A DNA stretch of 10,953 bases, from positions 1 through 10,953 of the forward strand of contig JAUCNG010387257.1 in NCBI GenBank assembly GCA_032353305.1, given 5' to 3'. This document shows positions 1 through 7,384 of the stretch, in pieces. This DNA is from Cephalothrix spiralis. Lineage: Eukaryota; Nemertea; Palaeonemertea; Archinemertea; Cephalotrichidae. Under the pieces are notes generated by a model. It worked only from the letters and a program-made list of their open reading frames with translations, ran no database searches and was not told the origin of the DNA. A program made the translations under genes and the position numbers. Within the stretch, counting starts at the first letter, position 1. Every line of letters starts with the position of its first letter.

Positions 1-900
1 AAAAAAAATGAGAGAAGTTTCATAATAAAAAGAAATGCAAATATCCTAATTATATACATGTTGTTACAATGTCACATAGGACCCACCTCGGGTGTCGGAA
101 TCAGTACCAGGTCCAGATTGGGACAATCGGCGTCTGGTTTAAATGACCTTTTTCACCTGGATAATCCGAACCAGGCCATTCCCTATGCTCCGTGCTCAAT
201 TGTGATCCATGTCCTAAGTCCCCAACAGTCCAATTGAGTTGAGATGATGAATTCTAAATAACGAAGAAGGCGATCATGAAGAAAATATCAAATATTTCTT
301 TAAGTTATTAGAAACCATAATTGTAATCATTATAGGTGAGGATAGATCGCAAAAAATGATTTTCATACAATTATTCTTTCCGTGACTTCGTTAGCTACGT
401 GACTTTTACAATAGAAACTCTGAATGCCAAGAAAAGATATATAGCATCAATAATGTTTATTGTCTGGTAGAGTTTAACGTCTTGTGTTCTTGCCAAAAAA
501 GTTGTATTTAATAGTTTTCGCTAAAATTCTTGAATCGCAACTCTTCCATTGAGGGCACAAACTTTTAATGGATTTTTCAGAATGGGTTTTATCAATGTCT
601 TATGAACTTATGTCCTTCAAGTAGATATGGCCAATACTGACGTGAGAGTTGTAATATGGTCTAAGAATATCTCGGCTCCATGCTGCGGTAATTACAATTA
701 GTCACTATTCCGGAAGGGCAAAAAATTGGACCTTGGATTAAAAACGCTAGGTTAGGCGCCCAACCTCTTTATGATATGATATGACTACATTAGCATAATG
801 ATCACTCTAGAAAATAATTTTGGCCAACAAAAGGGTTCTTTGGCGGCTATTTTGGAAAAAAATCAATTTTTTTAAACCATTGCCGCTAATTTTAGAGGTA
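1..900. other. AT-rich intergenic DNA, no supported gene
   Basis: No reading frame, RNA gene or mobile element can be supported here. Positions 69-240 are visibly richer in G+C than the surroundings. That part contains a 50-codon open frame on the minus strand (253 down to 101), preceded by an acceptor-like pyrimidine-rich TAG; it is discussed as a finding. A near-palindrome with a GGCGCC core lies at 749-766. The rest is ordinary AT-rich sequence with short A and T runs. Confidence 0.5.
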
Positions 901-927
901 AAGATGTATGTACGTTTAAGGGGATAT

Positions 928-1040
928 TTAGACGTTACCTATCGAACTTAGACGGGTGATTCTTTTGTTTCGTTGACCATGCAGTCTAAATCACATAAGA
1001 CTGTGATTGTTGTGGATTAAGTTCGATATGTCGCGTCTAA
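928..1040. repeat. Imperfect inverted repeat, 23-bp arms
   Basis: Positions 928-950 and 1018-1040 are reverse complements at 20 of 23 bases, including an uninterrupted 11-bp match (tatcgaactta against taagttcgata). The intervening 67 bp contain a smaller hairpin, agtct against agact, near 984-1002. The arrangement resembles a small foldback or MITE remnant, but no TSD could be assigned, so the element boundaries are unknown. Confidence 0.55.
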
Positions 1041-1088
1041 TTAAGTTAGACACTATTAACTTAATATCTAAATTAAATATAACTGAAA

Positions 1089-1169
1089 TCTTTTGTTAAG
1101 TCTTTGTAAATGATACAAAATTAATGATTCTAAACTAAATTATATTATGTACATAGACTTAACAAAAGA
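1089..1169. repeat. Inverted repeat, 20-bp arms with one mismatch
   Basis: Positions 1089-1108 and 1150-1169 are reverse complements at 19 of 20 bases; 15 of these (tcttttgttaagtct) match without interruption. The loop is 41 bp and AT-rich. The arms could be terminal repeats of a short non-autonomous DNA element or the stem of a transcribed hairpin. Nothing in the flanks decides between these. It lies about 50 bp beyond another inverted repeat. Confidence 0.55.
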
Positions 1170-1771
1170 CTACAAGTTCATAGTATCTAACCTATACTTA
1201 AAACTGCATGTATAAGGACTTCCATATTCATTTGCTGTAGCGGTATAGCTTCTAATAGGGAGGTTAATAATTTTTCCAAAATGACCCTTACAGAAAGCCA
1301 AATAGTAGTATTCACTCTTGACTTGGCAATAATATTTGTTTCGCTATTTTGTAAAATGAAGACGAAATAGAAATAAAAACACTGACTCAGATTTGAGAAA
1401 CAACGTTTAATATTCCGGCTTTACTTTGCCTTATCAGTCTAAATGAAGAAATACGTTACAACATTAAGTATAAACACGAGTCACAAGTAAACTGACCTAT
1501 AAAAACGAGAGAGAAAAAAAATCCGAAAATATTATACAAAATCATAAATCAAAAATGTGGTTGGGTACCTCCTTTATGGCACTCGGCGTTAAAATTATTT
1601 TCAAATTTCGGTATTCAATGAAAGCAAAGAAAATTTAATTAAAAATGGGATAGGTGTAAAATATCAATATTTTCTTTCAAGTGTTTAGGCCTACGCACCT
1701 TCAGAAATTTAGAGATGACCAGTGCACAGGAAAGAGGTGTCGGACGGACGGACCCTCCGCGAGCACCAGGT
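1170..1771. other. AT-rich intergenic DNA, nothing recognised
   Basis: No gene, RNA or mobile element is recognisable. A purine-rich stretch near 1507-1560 and many short A runs are the only texture. From about 1690 the base composition becomes more GC-rich. Confidence 0.5.
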
Positions 1772-1816
1772 TTGAATTTTAAATTCCTGGAAATTAGTCT
1801 ACGATTTAAAATTCAA
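1772..1816. repeat. 13-bp perfect inverted repeat
   Basis: The 13-mer ttgaattttaaat at 1772-1784 has its exact reverse complement at 1804-1816, with a 19-bp loop. The sequence is AT-rich, so the stem is only moderately unusual. It lies inside a 99-codon open frame (1715-2014) that shows no protein-family features and is not annotated as a gene. Confidence 0.4.
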
Positions 1817-1951
1817 GTACAAAATGTAGAAATACATGTACATGTACACTTATTGCAAGCCAAGTCGTCGGTTGTCTCTATCCATTTTGCCGGGTTCATT
1901 GGCTCAAATGTCCTTCTGATCAAAAATCCGATCGCATTCTGGCAAACTGAA

Positions 1952-1980
1952 GTCATATATGACGTCACTGGGAAATTCCC
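1952..1980. promoter_or_regulatory. Possible CRE plus kappaB composite site
   Basis: Three palindromes are packed into 29 bp. These are GTCATATATGAC (1952-1963), the CRE octamer TGACGTCA (1960-1967, overlapping it) and GGGAAATTCCC (1970-1980), a perfect symmetric kappaB-type site two bases further on. CRE octamers are bound by CREB/ATF bZIP proteins and GGGRNWYYCC sites by Rel/NF-kappaB dimers, both conserved in animals. A TATA-like CTATTTAAA lies about 85 bp downstream (2064-2072). The motifs are visible directly; regulatory activity is inference, and no adjacent gene was identified that they would control. Confidence 0.3.
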
Positions 1981-2062
1981 ACTGTTAACCGTTTTTGGAT
2001 TTTTCTTGCTTTGATCGCTTCAGCTAATCCCGTATTTTCCGAATATTGCCGGAATCGTCGTT

Positions 2063-2106
2063 CCTATTTAAACGGAAATTGCCGAAGACGCGCCGTTTAA
2101 GATAGG
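2063..2106. repeat. Hairpin-forming inverted repeat
   Basis: The segment cctatttaaacgg (2063-2075) pairs with ccgtttaagatagg (2093-2106), giving 12-13 bp with one bulge around a 17-base GC-rich loop. The left arm contains the TATA-like string noted for the composite site upstream. A rho-independent terminator reading is not appropriate in animal DNA. Confidence 0.4.
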
Positions 2107-2837
2107 TAGTGGGCAAAACAGGGGTTTAGAAAATCAACGATTCGGATTATAAATAAGTGTCGGATTCGAATGCCGTTTTTTACATCTGAGAGAGAAAATG
2201 TCTCTACAGGATAGAAGTTAATGCTTACCATTTCGTCATCTAGAACTATTTTGCTTTTTTGTTTGAAAATCTTCAAAAAATGGCGCAAAAATCGACACGT
2301 TCTCATAATATTCTTGTTTTCTTTTGCAATAGACATTCAAATAGTCACTTAAGTTCATTGTTAAGATAAATTTCAGTTTGCTGAGAATGCTCCTCGGGCA
2401 TTTAGAAAAACAGCATTTCTTTTTTCCCATATTTTAGCGTCCGGAAGTCAGCATAAGTGTTGGTTATTAAAGCCTTTCCTGTGCCCTCGCCAGATTTTTG
2501 TTTTAAAGCGCATATTTTTTTATCAAGTTTTTATCTGATACTTAAGGGTGTAACAAAAGGGATGGGAAAGCCATTAAGCAAAAACAAAAAAAATTATAGG
2601 TATTATACATGTAGGTATTTTGTCCTTTAATTGTATTTTCTTTGAGTTATTTCAATTTTTTATTATCTGGGAATAGTGAATAAGAACGAGAGTAGTTAAG
2701 ATTTGTATGAAAGTTAAAGAGTTGAAAGTGAAAGATCAAGAAAAACAGTTGAAATGAAAAATAAAAAACTTAAAATCAATATGTAAAATTTTAAATTAAA
2801 AAGTAAAATAAATTTTCGGATTTTACACGTGTGCTGG
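2107..2837. other. AT-rich intergenic DNA, nothing recognised
   Basis: Short open frames on the minus strand (2097-2336, 2236-2430) have biased Lys/Phe/Ile composition expected of translated AT-rich DNA, no domain features and mutual overlap, so no gene is called. The stretch 2690-2820 is strongly purine-rich. No terminal repeats or TSDs were found. Confidence 0.5.
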
Positions 2838-3330
2838 AGTGGGTGGGTACCTTTTTTTGGCCAAAAACCAATTTTCCATTTTTTTTCCTGCTTTGTTTTT
2901 ATACCATTTTTAGGCTTTTAATCAATTTTTTTTACCAGTGCAGTATAAGCTGAAAGCACCATTTAAAATAAAGTTTAGTAGCAAAATTGCAAAAATTGGG
3001 TATTTTGAAGAAAAAATTGGTGCATTGTGGAAACAATTGGAAAATTTTTGTTCGAAAACATCTGCATGGGCCATGGGCTGCATAAAATTTTGAAAAAATA
3101 TCAACCGCGTGCAAAAAAAAGGGTGGGTGGTCGAGAAATTCATGGAAAATTGGTAAAAAAGGGGTGGGTTGGGGCAAAAAATGTATTTTCCAATTTTGTC
3201 CATGCCATTGGGAGGTGAACTCAATTTTATTCGAGATACACATAGATAAGTGCTCGCACTTAATTGTACATCGAATTGAAATAAATAAAGTTTAAATAAA
3301 ATGAACTCAATTTTGCCAATTTTTTCCATG
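2838..3330. repeat. Low-complexity block of gggtgggt and ccaatttt(n)ccat motifs
   Basis: The octamer gggtgggt occurs at 2841-2848, 3121-3128 and 3162-3169. A ccaatttt..ccat motif occurs at 2868-2879, 3190-3204 and 3316-3330, and inverted (catggaaaattgg) at 3141-3153. The pattern looks like a degenerate, partly inverted dispersed repeat. It is interrupted at 3229-3301 by a short retroposed piece. A 135-codon minus-strand frame spans the block (2922-3329), but its repeated DKIGK/EKIGK-like peptide is simply the translated repeat, not a protein domain. Confidence 0.4.
3229..3301 (+). mobile_element. 73-bp retroposed 3' end (LINE or SINE tail) with 13-bp TSD
   Basis: The 13-mer tgaactcaatttt occurs exactly at 3216-3228 and 3302-3314 and brackets 73 bp. 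This insert ends in an A-rich tail with two AATAAA strings (aaataaataaagtttaaataaaa). About 17 bp before that tail sits a perfect stem-loop, TAAGTG-ctcg-CACTTA (3247-3262). A stem-loop followed by a short A-rich tail and a TSD is the pattern of a severely 5'-truncated non-LTR element inserted by target-primed reverse transcription. Removing the insert and one TSD copy restores a continuous version of the surrounding repeat. The parent family is not recognised. The structure is directly visible; the mechanism is inferred. Confidence 0.6.
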
Positions 3331-3379
3331 AACCTGGATTTTACTCAAAAAGTTAAATAATTAGCAAATCAGTCCCGAT

Positions 3380-3411
3380 AACCAGTCTATTAACACATAT
3401 ATAGACTGGTT
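3380..3411. repeat. Short perfect hairpin, 11-bp stem
   Basis: The 11-mer aaccagtctat (3380-3390) pairs exactly with atagactggtt (3401-3411) around a 10-base loop. An outer agtc/gact pair (3371-3374, 3412-3415) extends it imperfectly. It could be a small foldback remnant. No promoter or conserved RNA fold is recognisable. Confidence 0.4.
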
Positions 3412-4375
3412 GACTTAATCACTTCAGTCGTCTTCTTTTAATGTCACATTTTGTAAACATTTCGTCAGGATAATTTTTTAATTAAAGTGCAATGTCTTTT
3501 CATTTGGTCACTTTTCAAATCATTTGATTTGTATCATATGCAAAGGGTTACAGATTGGTAGTGATTTGAACTTTTAAGTGACGTTTTTATGCCGGTAAAA
3601 GCTCCTTCTTGTACACTTTAGGAAAATGCTTATATGTTGAAAACGTTTAACTTTATAAAAAAGAGCATATATTATTGTTAAAGCATTGTACAGCCTCAAG
3701 AAGCACTTTCATATCGCAGTTTGTTGTACACTCAAAAATTGTTGAATTGTAAAATACACTGAAATATTGATCATTTTGGACCCCATCTGCCCACTTAAGG
3801 GGGAAACAGGCGCATGATATTGTGAAAAAAGTTACATATGTTCGAATATTTGTATTGATTGATACAATTTGACATATATTACAGTTAAAAATTTAATAAA
3901 CAAGCGAGAAAAAATGCTTGAAAGATAACTCTAGTGTTCTTTTTAAAAGTATAAATTTTCATAAGGATGCTCCAAACCCAGATGTATAGAAACAGGTTAT
4001 GAATATAACAAATACAAAGCCCGAAATTTTATTGATTTTGACGCAAAATAATAATTTACATTGTCTGATAAAGGAATAATTAATCAATCAGGCCCGAGTT
4101 GCTCTTGTAGTCAAAGGTACGACCTATGAGAAAAATTAGCTTTAGTTTTTTTGAGTGTCTCTTATCCGATGCCGAGGGTAAAATTGAATTATATTTTCAA
4201 AGTGAAAATCTATTTGAAATAAAGTGGTTTAAATTTTGCAGAGTCAAGTATTTCATGAAATATTTTTGAGAGGCATATTTACTGACACTACAAAGATTCC
4301 ATCATTCAAGTTGAATGATAGTTGAAAAAACAATATTTTTTTGCTCAAATATATTTAGAATATTTTACCGCGATG
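3412..4375. other. AT-rich intergenic DNA with one inverted repeat
   Basis: No gene is supported. Positions 3507-3522 and 3562-3582 form an imperfect inverted repeat (gtcactttt.caaatca against tgatttgaa...aagtgac), with a self-complementary aaatcatttgattt between them near 3517-3530. The rest is plain AT-rich sequence. Confidence 0.45.
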
Positions 4376-4396
4376 ACAGGGTATCCACTGGCCACT

Positions 4397-4487
4397 AACC
4401 GGGAAAAGTTAGGAATTCAAAAATTACGTGAAATAAGTCGGGGAATCAGTCGAAGTATAAGCAAAAACCGGGAAAGTTCAGGGAATT
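4397..4487 (+). repeat. Degenerate 'aaccgggaaa-gtt-aggaatt' repeat
   Basis: The string aaccgggaaaagttaggaat (from 4397) recurs as aaccgggaaagttcagggaa (from 4466), with an intermediate cggggaatcag at 4440-4450. A 62-codon plus-strand frame covers it (4322-4510), but its Arg/Glu/Lys/Ser-rich peptide is explained by the nucleotide repeat. Short gggaa-type dispersed repeats of this kind often yield spurious proteins in animal genomes; that comparison is from general knowledge, not a search. Confidence 0.4.
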
Positions 4488-4555
4488 GGTCAGATGGCAT
4501 GCAGATTTGAATTGCCCAAGTCTCTGAGTTTAAAAATGAATTTATTAAAATCTTG

Positions 4556-4757
4556 TAATTAATACTTTCGCCGCTAGAGGCGCTTTATGAAAAATTTCAG
4601 ATGTCTCCAGAAAGTCGAATTATTTAATTTTGTTTCAAAGTCAATTTCTCGTGAGGTCAGTGTATGTTTAATTCGAAAGAGCATTGAAAATAAATATGAG
4701 GTTGAATTTAACTTTTTCTAATTCTATTACCTTCGCCGCTTGGAGCGCTTTTGATAT
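4556..4757 (+). repeat. Pair of cgccgct..gagcgctt direct repeats
   Basis: Two related segments lie about 166 bp apart. One is taattaatactttcgccgct followed by agaggcgctttatga (4556-4590). The other is taattctattaccttcgccg followed by cttggagcgcttttgatatg (4719-4758). They match through taatt, the cttcgccgct core and gcgcttt. Their GC-rich cores stand out from AT-rich flanks. The second copy ends about 12 bp before a hairpin MITE, which may have landed beside or inside this repeat. Confidence 0.45.
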
Positions 4758-4770
4758 GACTAAAGCTTTA

Positions 4771-5104
4771 AGCCTACCGCACACTGGTCAATTAGAACGT
4801 TAGAACGCAGCACAAATCAAATATGTAATCCTAACCAACACTAATTCGAATAATCGCAAGAACGTTAGAACGCTAGAACGCCGACGCTTCAAAATTCCTG
4901 GTGTGCGGTGTCATAATCGTTAGAACGTTAGAACACAAGCAAAATCTAACATGTGCGATTTTGCTTGCGTTCTAACGATTATGCCACGAATTTGAAGCGT
5001 CGGCGTTCTAGGGTTCTAACGTTCTTGTGATTATGCGAATTAGTGTGGTTAGGATTACATGTTTGATGTTTGCTGCGTTCTAACGGACCAGTGTGCGGTA
5101 GGCT
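4771..5104. mobile_element. Palindromic hairpin MITE with TA target-site duplication
   Basis: The 19-bp terminus AGCCTACCGCACACTGGTC (4771-4789) is exactly reverse-complemented at 5086-5104, and TA dinucleotides flank both ends (4769-4770, 5105-5106). The inverted match continues inward with small indels to gcaaaatc (4939-4946) and gattttgc (4957-4964), leaving a 10-base loop, so nearly the whole 334 bp is one foldback. The arms carry repeated gttagaacg units, two or three copies in places and differing between arms. There is no coding capacity; a 63-codon frame across it is accidental. TA duplication with terminal inverted repeats fits non-autonomous elements of the Tc1/mariner superfamily. 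That assignment is inference, because no transposase is present. Confidence 0.8.
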
Positions 5105-5118
5105 TATATCATTAAATA

Positions 5119-5242
5119 AACTGCGGTCACTACAACGGTAAAATAATTGAACTGCGGTAGTAAACCTCACTTTTTAACTGCAGTCACTACCGCAGTTAGC
5201 TACAGCGGTACTGTGGTACTACCGCGCTACCACGTTACAGTT
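5119..5242. repeat. Cluster of actgcggtag motifs, direct and inverted
   Basis: The string actgcggtcactac (5120-5133) recurs as actgcagtcactac (5177-5190). The 11-mer aactgcggtag (5150-5160) has its exact reverse complement at 5187-5197. Further variants (tacagcggtactg, gtggtactaccgcgctacca) run to about 5242. The cluster lies between the MITE and the outer end of the left duplication arm and may be a second, degraded hairpin element. No TSD was identified. Confidence 0.45.
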
Positions 5243-5473
5243 GACCTCAGCTAGCACTGTAGCCAATTGAATTTCGGCAAATGTCGGGACACCGTTTACA
5301 AGAAAATACAACGTGTAAAAAAGAATCAATGTGTTAAATTCAAACCTTTGTAATATTTCAATATCAACCAGTGCAGCGCGCGGGTTGTCATATATATATT
5401 TTTAAGATCAACATATTTTGTTATTATTACGGTGAATTTGCCCTGCCAAAATTTATATATATAACAAAGTCAA

Positions 5474-6614
5474 TTTTTTTTTAATTATTTTTTTTTTATA
5501 GAAAAGCAAAAAAAAAGACGAAGAAAAAAGTAAAAAACGATAAACGAAAAAGGTCTCAAAAAGAACATTAAAAGCATATTTGTGGAAAAAAGCAGAAAAA
5601 ATAAATAATAATAAAAAAAATAAAAAGACAAATGGTAAAAAAAATAAATAATAAATTTAATTTAATTTTTGAAAATTTCAAGTTTATTCAAGCCAGTCAC
5701 CGAGAAAAGCCCATTCCCGATCTGCATCCCTAGCTGTTAGATTTATGAATCTTACAGTGATAAATAAGGAAGAATTTTGCCCCTTCAAAAGAAAGTTCCA
5801 ACGAATTTGATTTACATTTAAAAATGTATGACTTAATTAAAGTGATAAAGATATTGATGCCTGAGATAAATTTAGTATCGTTATCGAAACCGAAAAGAAC
5901 AGTTTCTTTGTTCAGCTTAAAATTTTCAATTGTTTCAACTAACCTCAGATTTCATTAATACCCAGCCAAATATTTTTTGCAAGTATACAGTCCCAAAAAA
6001 GATGTTCAAGAGTTTCAGTATATGTATTACAGAAGTAACATACACTTGTGTTTGATAATTTCATTTTAAATAGTAACTTATTCGTAGGTAATATTCTATG
6101 GAGTATTTTATATTGAAATGCCTTTAAGTACGAGTCCCTAAGATGTTTGTGTAAAATCAAGAAATAATTATCAAGATTTAGATTAGTGATTTCTAATTTT
6201 TGTTCCCATTTTTCTTTTATGTTAACTTTCTCCCGATGCCTTTCAGGTAAAATGTTATACACATATTTATTAAAATTCTGCTTCCCTTTAATTCGATTTA
6301 TCATTCGCACTTGAATTTGATTTAATTTAGCTTGTTTCGCCCTTTTGGTTTGCTTCCATTCTCTTGGAAATGCAGATATAATACCCTCATACTTTAAAGA
6401 ATGTGTTCCTAAACCAAATTGGTCATTAAATTTTTTACCTTGATTATTCAACAAGTCATTAACATGATTTATTCTAGATCCTATTTCCGCAAAATCCGCA
6501 TAAAAACTGTTTTTCTACCTATCAATATAATTTGATTGAACCACAGTGTTTGTGAATAACAGTTATTTGGCTCCTCGTATATCTCGCTCCAAATTTCAAG
6601 TATATTTTTCCAAA
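5474..6614 (-). mobile_element. 5'-truncated L1/Tx1-type LINE insertion
   Basis: On the minus strand this holds the C-terminal end of a LINE ORF2, a T-rich 3' untranslated region and an A-rich 3' tail (the T runs at 5474-5500 on the plus strand). Near-identical flanks aacaaag-t-caa (5463-5473) and aacaaag-a-caa (6615-6625), matching at 10 of 11, fit a TSD placed directly against the tail and against the truncation point. The element lies inside the left duplication arm. The right arm lacks it, although the site there differs by about 20 nt. Insertion therefore most likely postdates the duplication. Only the last fifth or so of a typical LINE remains, and it cannot mobilise itself. Confidence 0.8.
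5730..6614 (-). pseudogene. LINE ORF2 C-terminal remnant (zf-RVT region)
   Basis: Three minus-strand frame segments together give a C-terminal non-LTR reverse-transcriptase region. The first (6614 to about 6505) starts with the FWKNILEIW motif typical of the end of ORF2 in L1/Tx1-like elements. One missing base in the A/T run near 6502-6506 shifts the frame. The second runs to 5945 and includes LLNN(Q)G, EGIISAFPREWK and a CCHC knuckle CYFC-X8-H-X4-C (CYFC...EHLFWDC), as in the reverse-transcriptase zinc-binding domain. A second shift near 5940-5950 leads into a segment containing VLFGFDND and ending at a stop at 5730-5732. The endonuclease and polymerase domains are absent. Family placement rests on motif recognition without a search. 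Confidence 0.8.
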
Positions 6615-6707
6615 AACAAAGACAAATTTACCCAAAGGCCGTATTCATCAAAATAATTTTACATTACAATGAGAGAGAAAAAATGCGATGAACCGTGTAA
6701 TCAACGA

Positions 6708-7277
6708 AAATTGCCACATCGCCAATTAGTTTTGACTCTTTTCTGGTCAAGCTACAATATTACCTTCTTGTTGAAAAAAAATGGGCATTTTGATAATTCC
6801 TTTAAATAACAAATTAAATACCTTTAATACAACTTGGAGTTGGATTCTAAATTAAATTTAAAATCATTTACGCTTATCGGCTTATCTAAATTATCACGTT
6901 TGTTCTTTGACACCTAACCACTGCTGTTCAACGCCAGGGTTATTAATGGTACTTTTCTAGCTCTAGCTGTTTATTTCTCTCATTTTTCTTCTTCTTTTTT
7001 TTCCTTTATATATTTTTTTATAGTAAAGAAAGACATGCAGAAATGAATTAAATGAAAGTATATTATATAAAACTATATATATTTTTTTGAGTTCCGCTCC
7101 TTATTTTTTGCTCGCACATCATTGTTGCACATGTAAATGCACCCTTTTGTCTCCATACCCTACTCTCATTGACATTCATTTACGCACTTACATTCATGCT
7201 AAGGTTCACTTTCATATTATGTATTTATTGCATAAAATTCATGCTTTGAAAATAAAAAAAATTCTATTTAAAAAAAA
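6708..7277 (+). mobile_element. 570-bp poly(A)-tailed retroposon with 13-bp TSD
   Basis: The 13-mer gtgtaatcaacga occurs exactly at 6695-6707 and 7278-7290, bracketing 570 bp. The insert ends in an A-rich tail (7247-7277) containing AATAAA, so it reads on the plus strand. The right duplication arm has the corresponding empty site as a single copy (ttgattacac, 9700-9709, on the opposite strand), which independently confirms an insertion into the left arm. The body is AT-rich with a pyrimidine-rich stretch near 6970-7015 and repeated acattcat motifs near 7170-7200. No reverse-transcriptase motif or tRNA-like A/B boxes were recognised. It could be a SINE, the 3' end of an unknown LINE, or a processed copy of a noncoding or untranslated transcript. 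A 71-codon frame within it (7087-7302) runs through the tail and TSD and is spurious. Confidence 0.8.
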
Positions 7278-7384
7278 GTGTAATCAACGATGCCAACGAT
7301 AAAGGAAGATGTTACAACTCTCTGATAGACATTTTTTTAGCAAAATATTCAATTAAAATGGTGTAATTAGCCATTTTTGATCAC

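Noticed and set aside
1715-2014. 99-codon plus-strand frame
   Set aside because: No recognisable motif, it spans an inverted repeat and palindromic sites, and its length is within chance for a window this size.
2097-2430. Two overlapping short minus-strand frames
   Set aside because: Lys/Phe/Ile-rich translations of AT-rich DNA, mutually overlapping, no family features.
2922-3329. 135-codon minus-strand frame, with overlapping frames at 2932-3243 and 3027-3218
   Set aside because: It crosses a low-complexity repeat and a retroposed piece with TSD. Its repeated peptide pattern comes from repeated nucleotides, and no domain features are present.
4979-5170. 63-codon minus-strand frame
   Set aside because: It lies mostly inside the hairpin MITE, which has no coding capacity, and runs into the neighbouring repeat cluster.
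6607-6629. Alternative LINE boundary at about 6607, because ccaaaaac resembles right-arm ccagaaaacgg
   Set aside because: The minus-strand LINE coding frame continues through that segment to 6614 (FW before KNILEIW) and the TSD abuts 6614, so the resemblance is probably coincidental.
7087-7302. 71-codon plus-strand frame
   Set aside because: It starts with a non-ATG codon, lies in the tail of the 570-bp retroposon and reads through the poly(A) tail and TSD into the flank.
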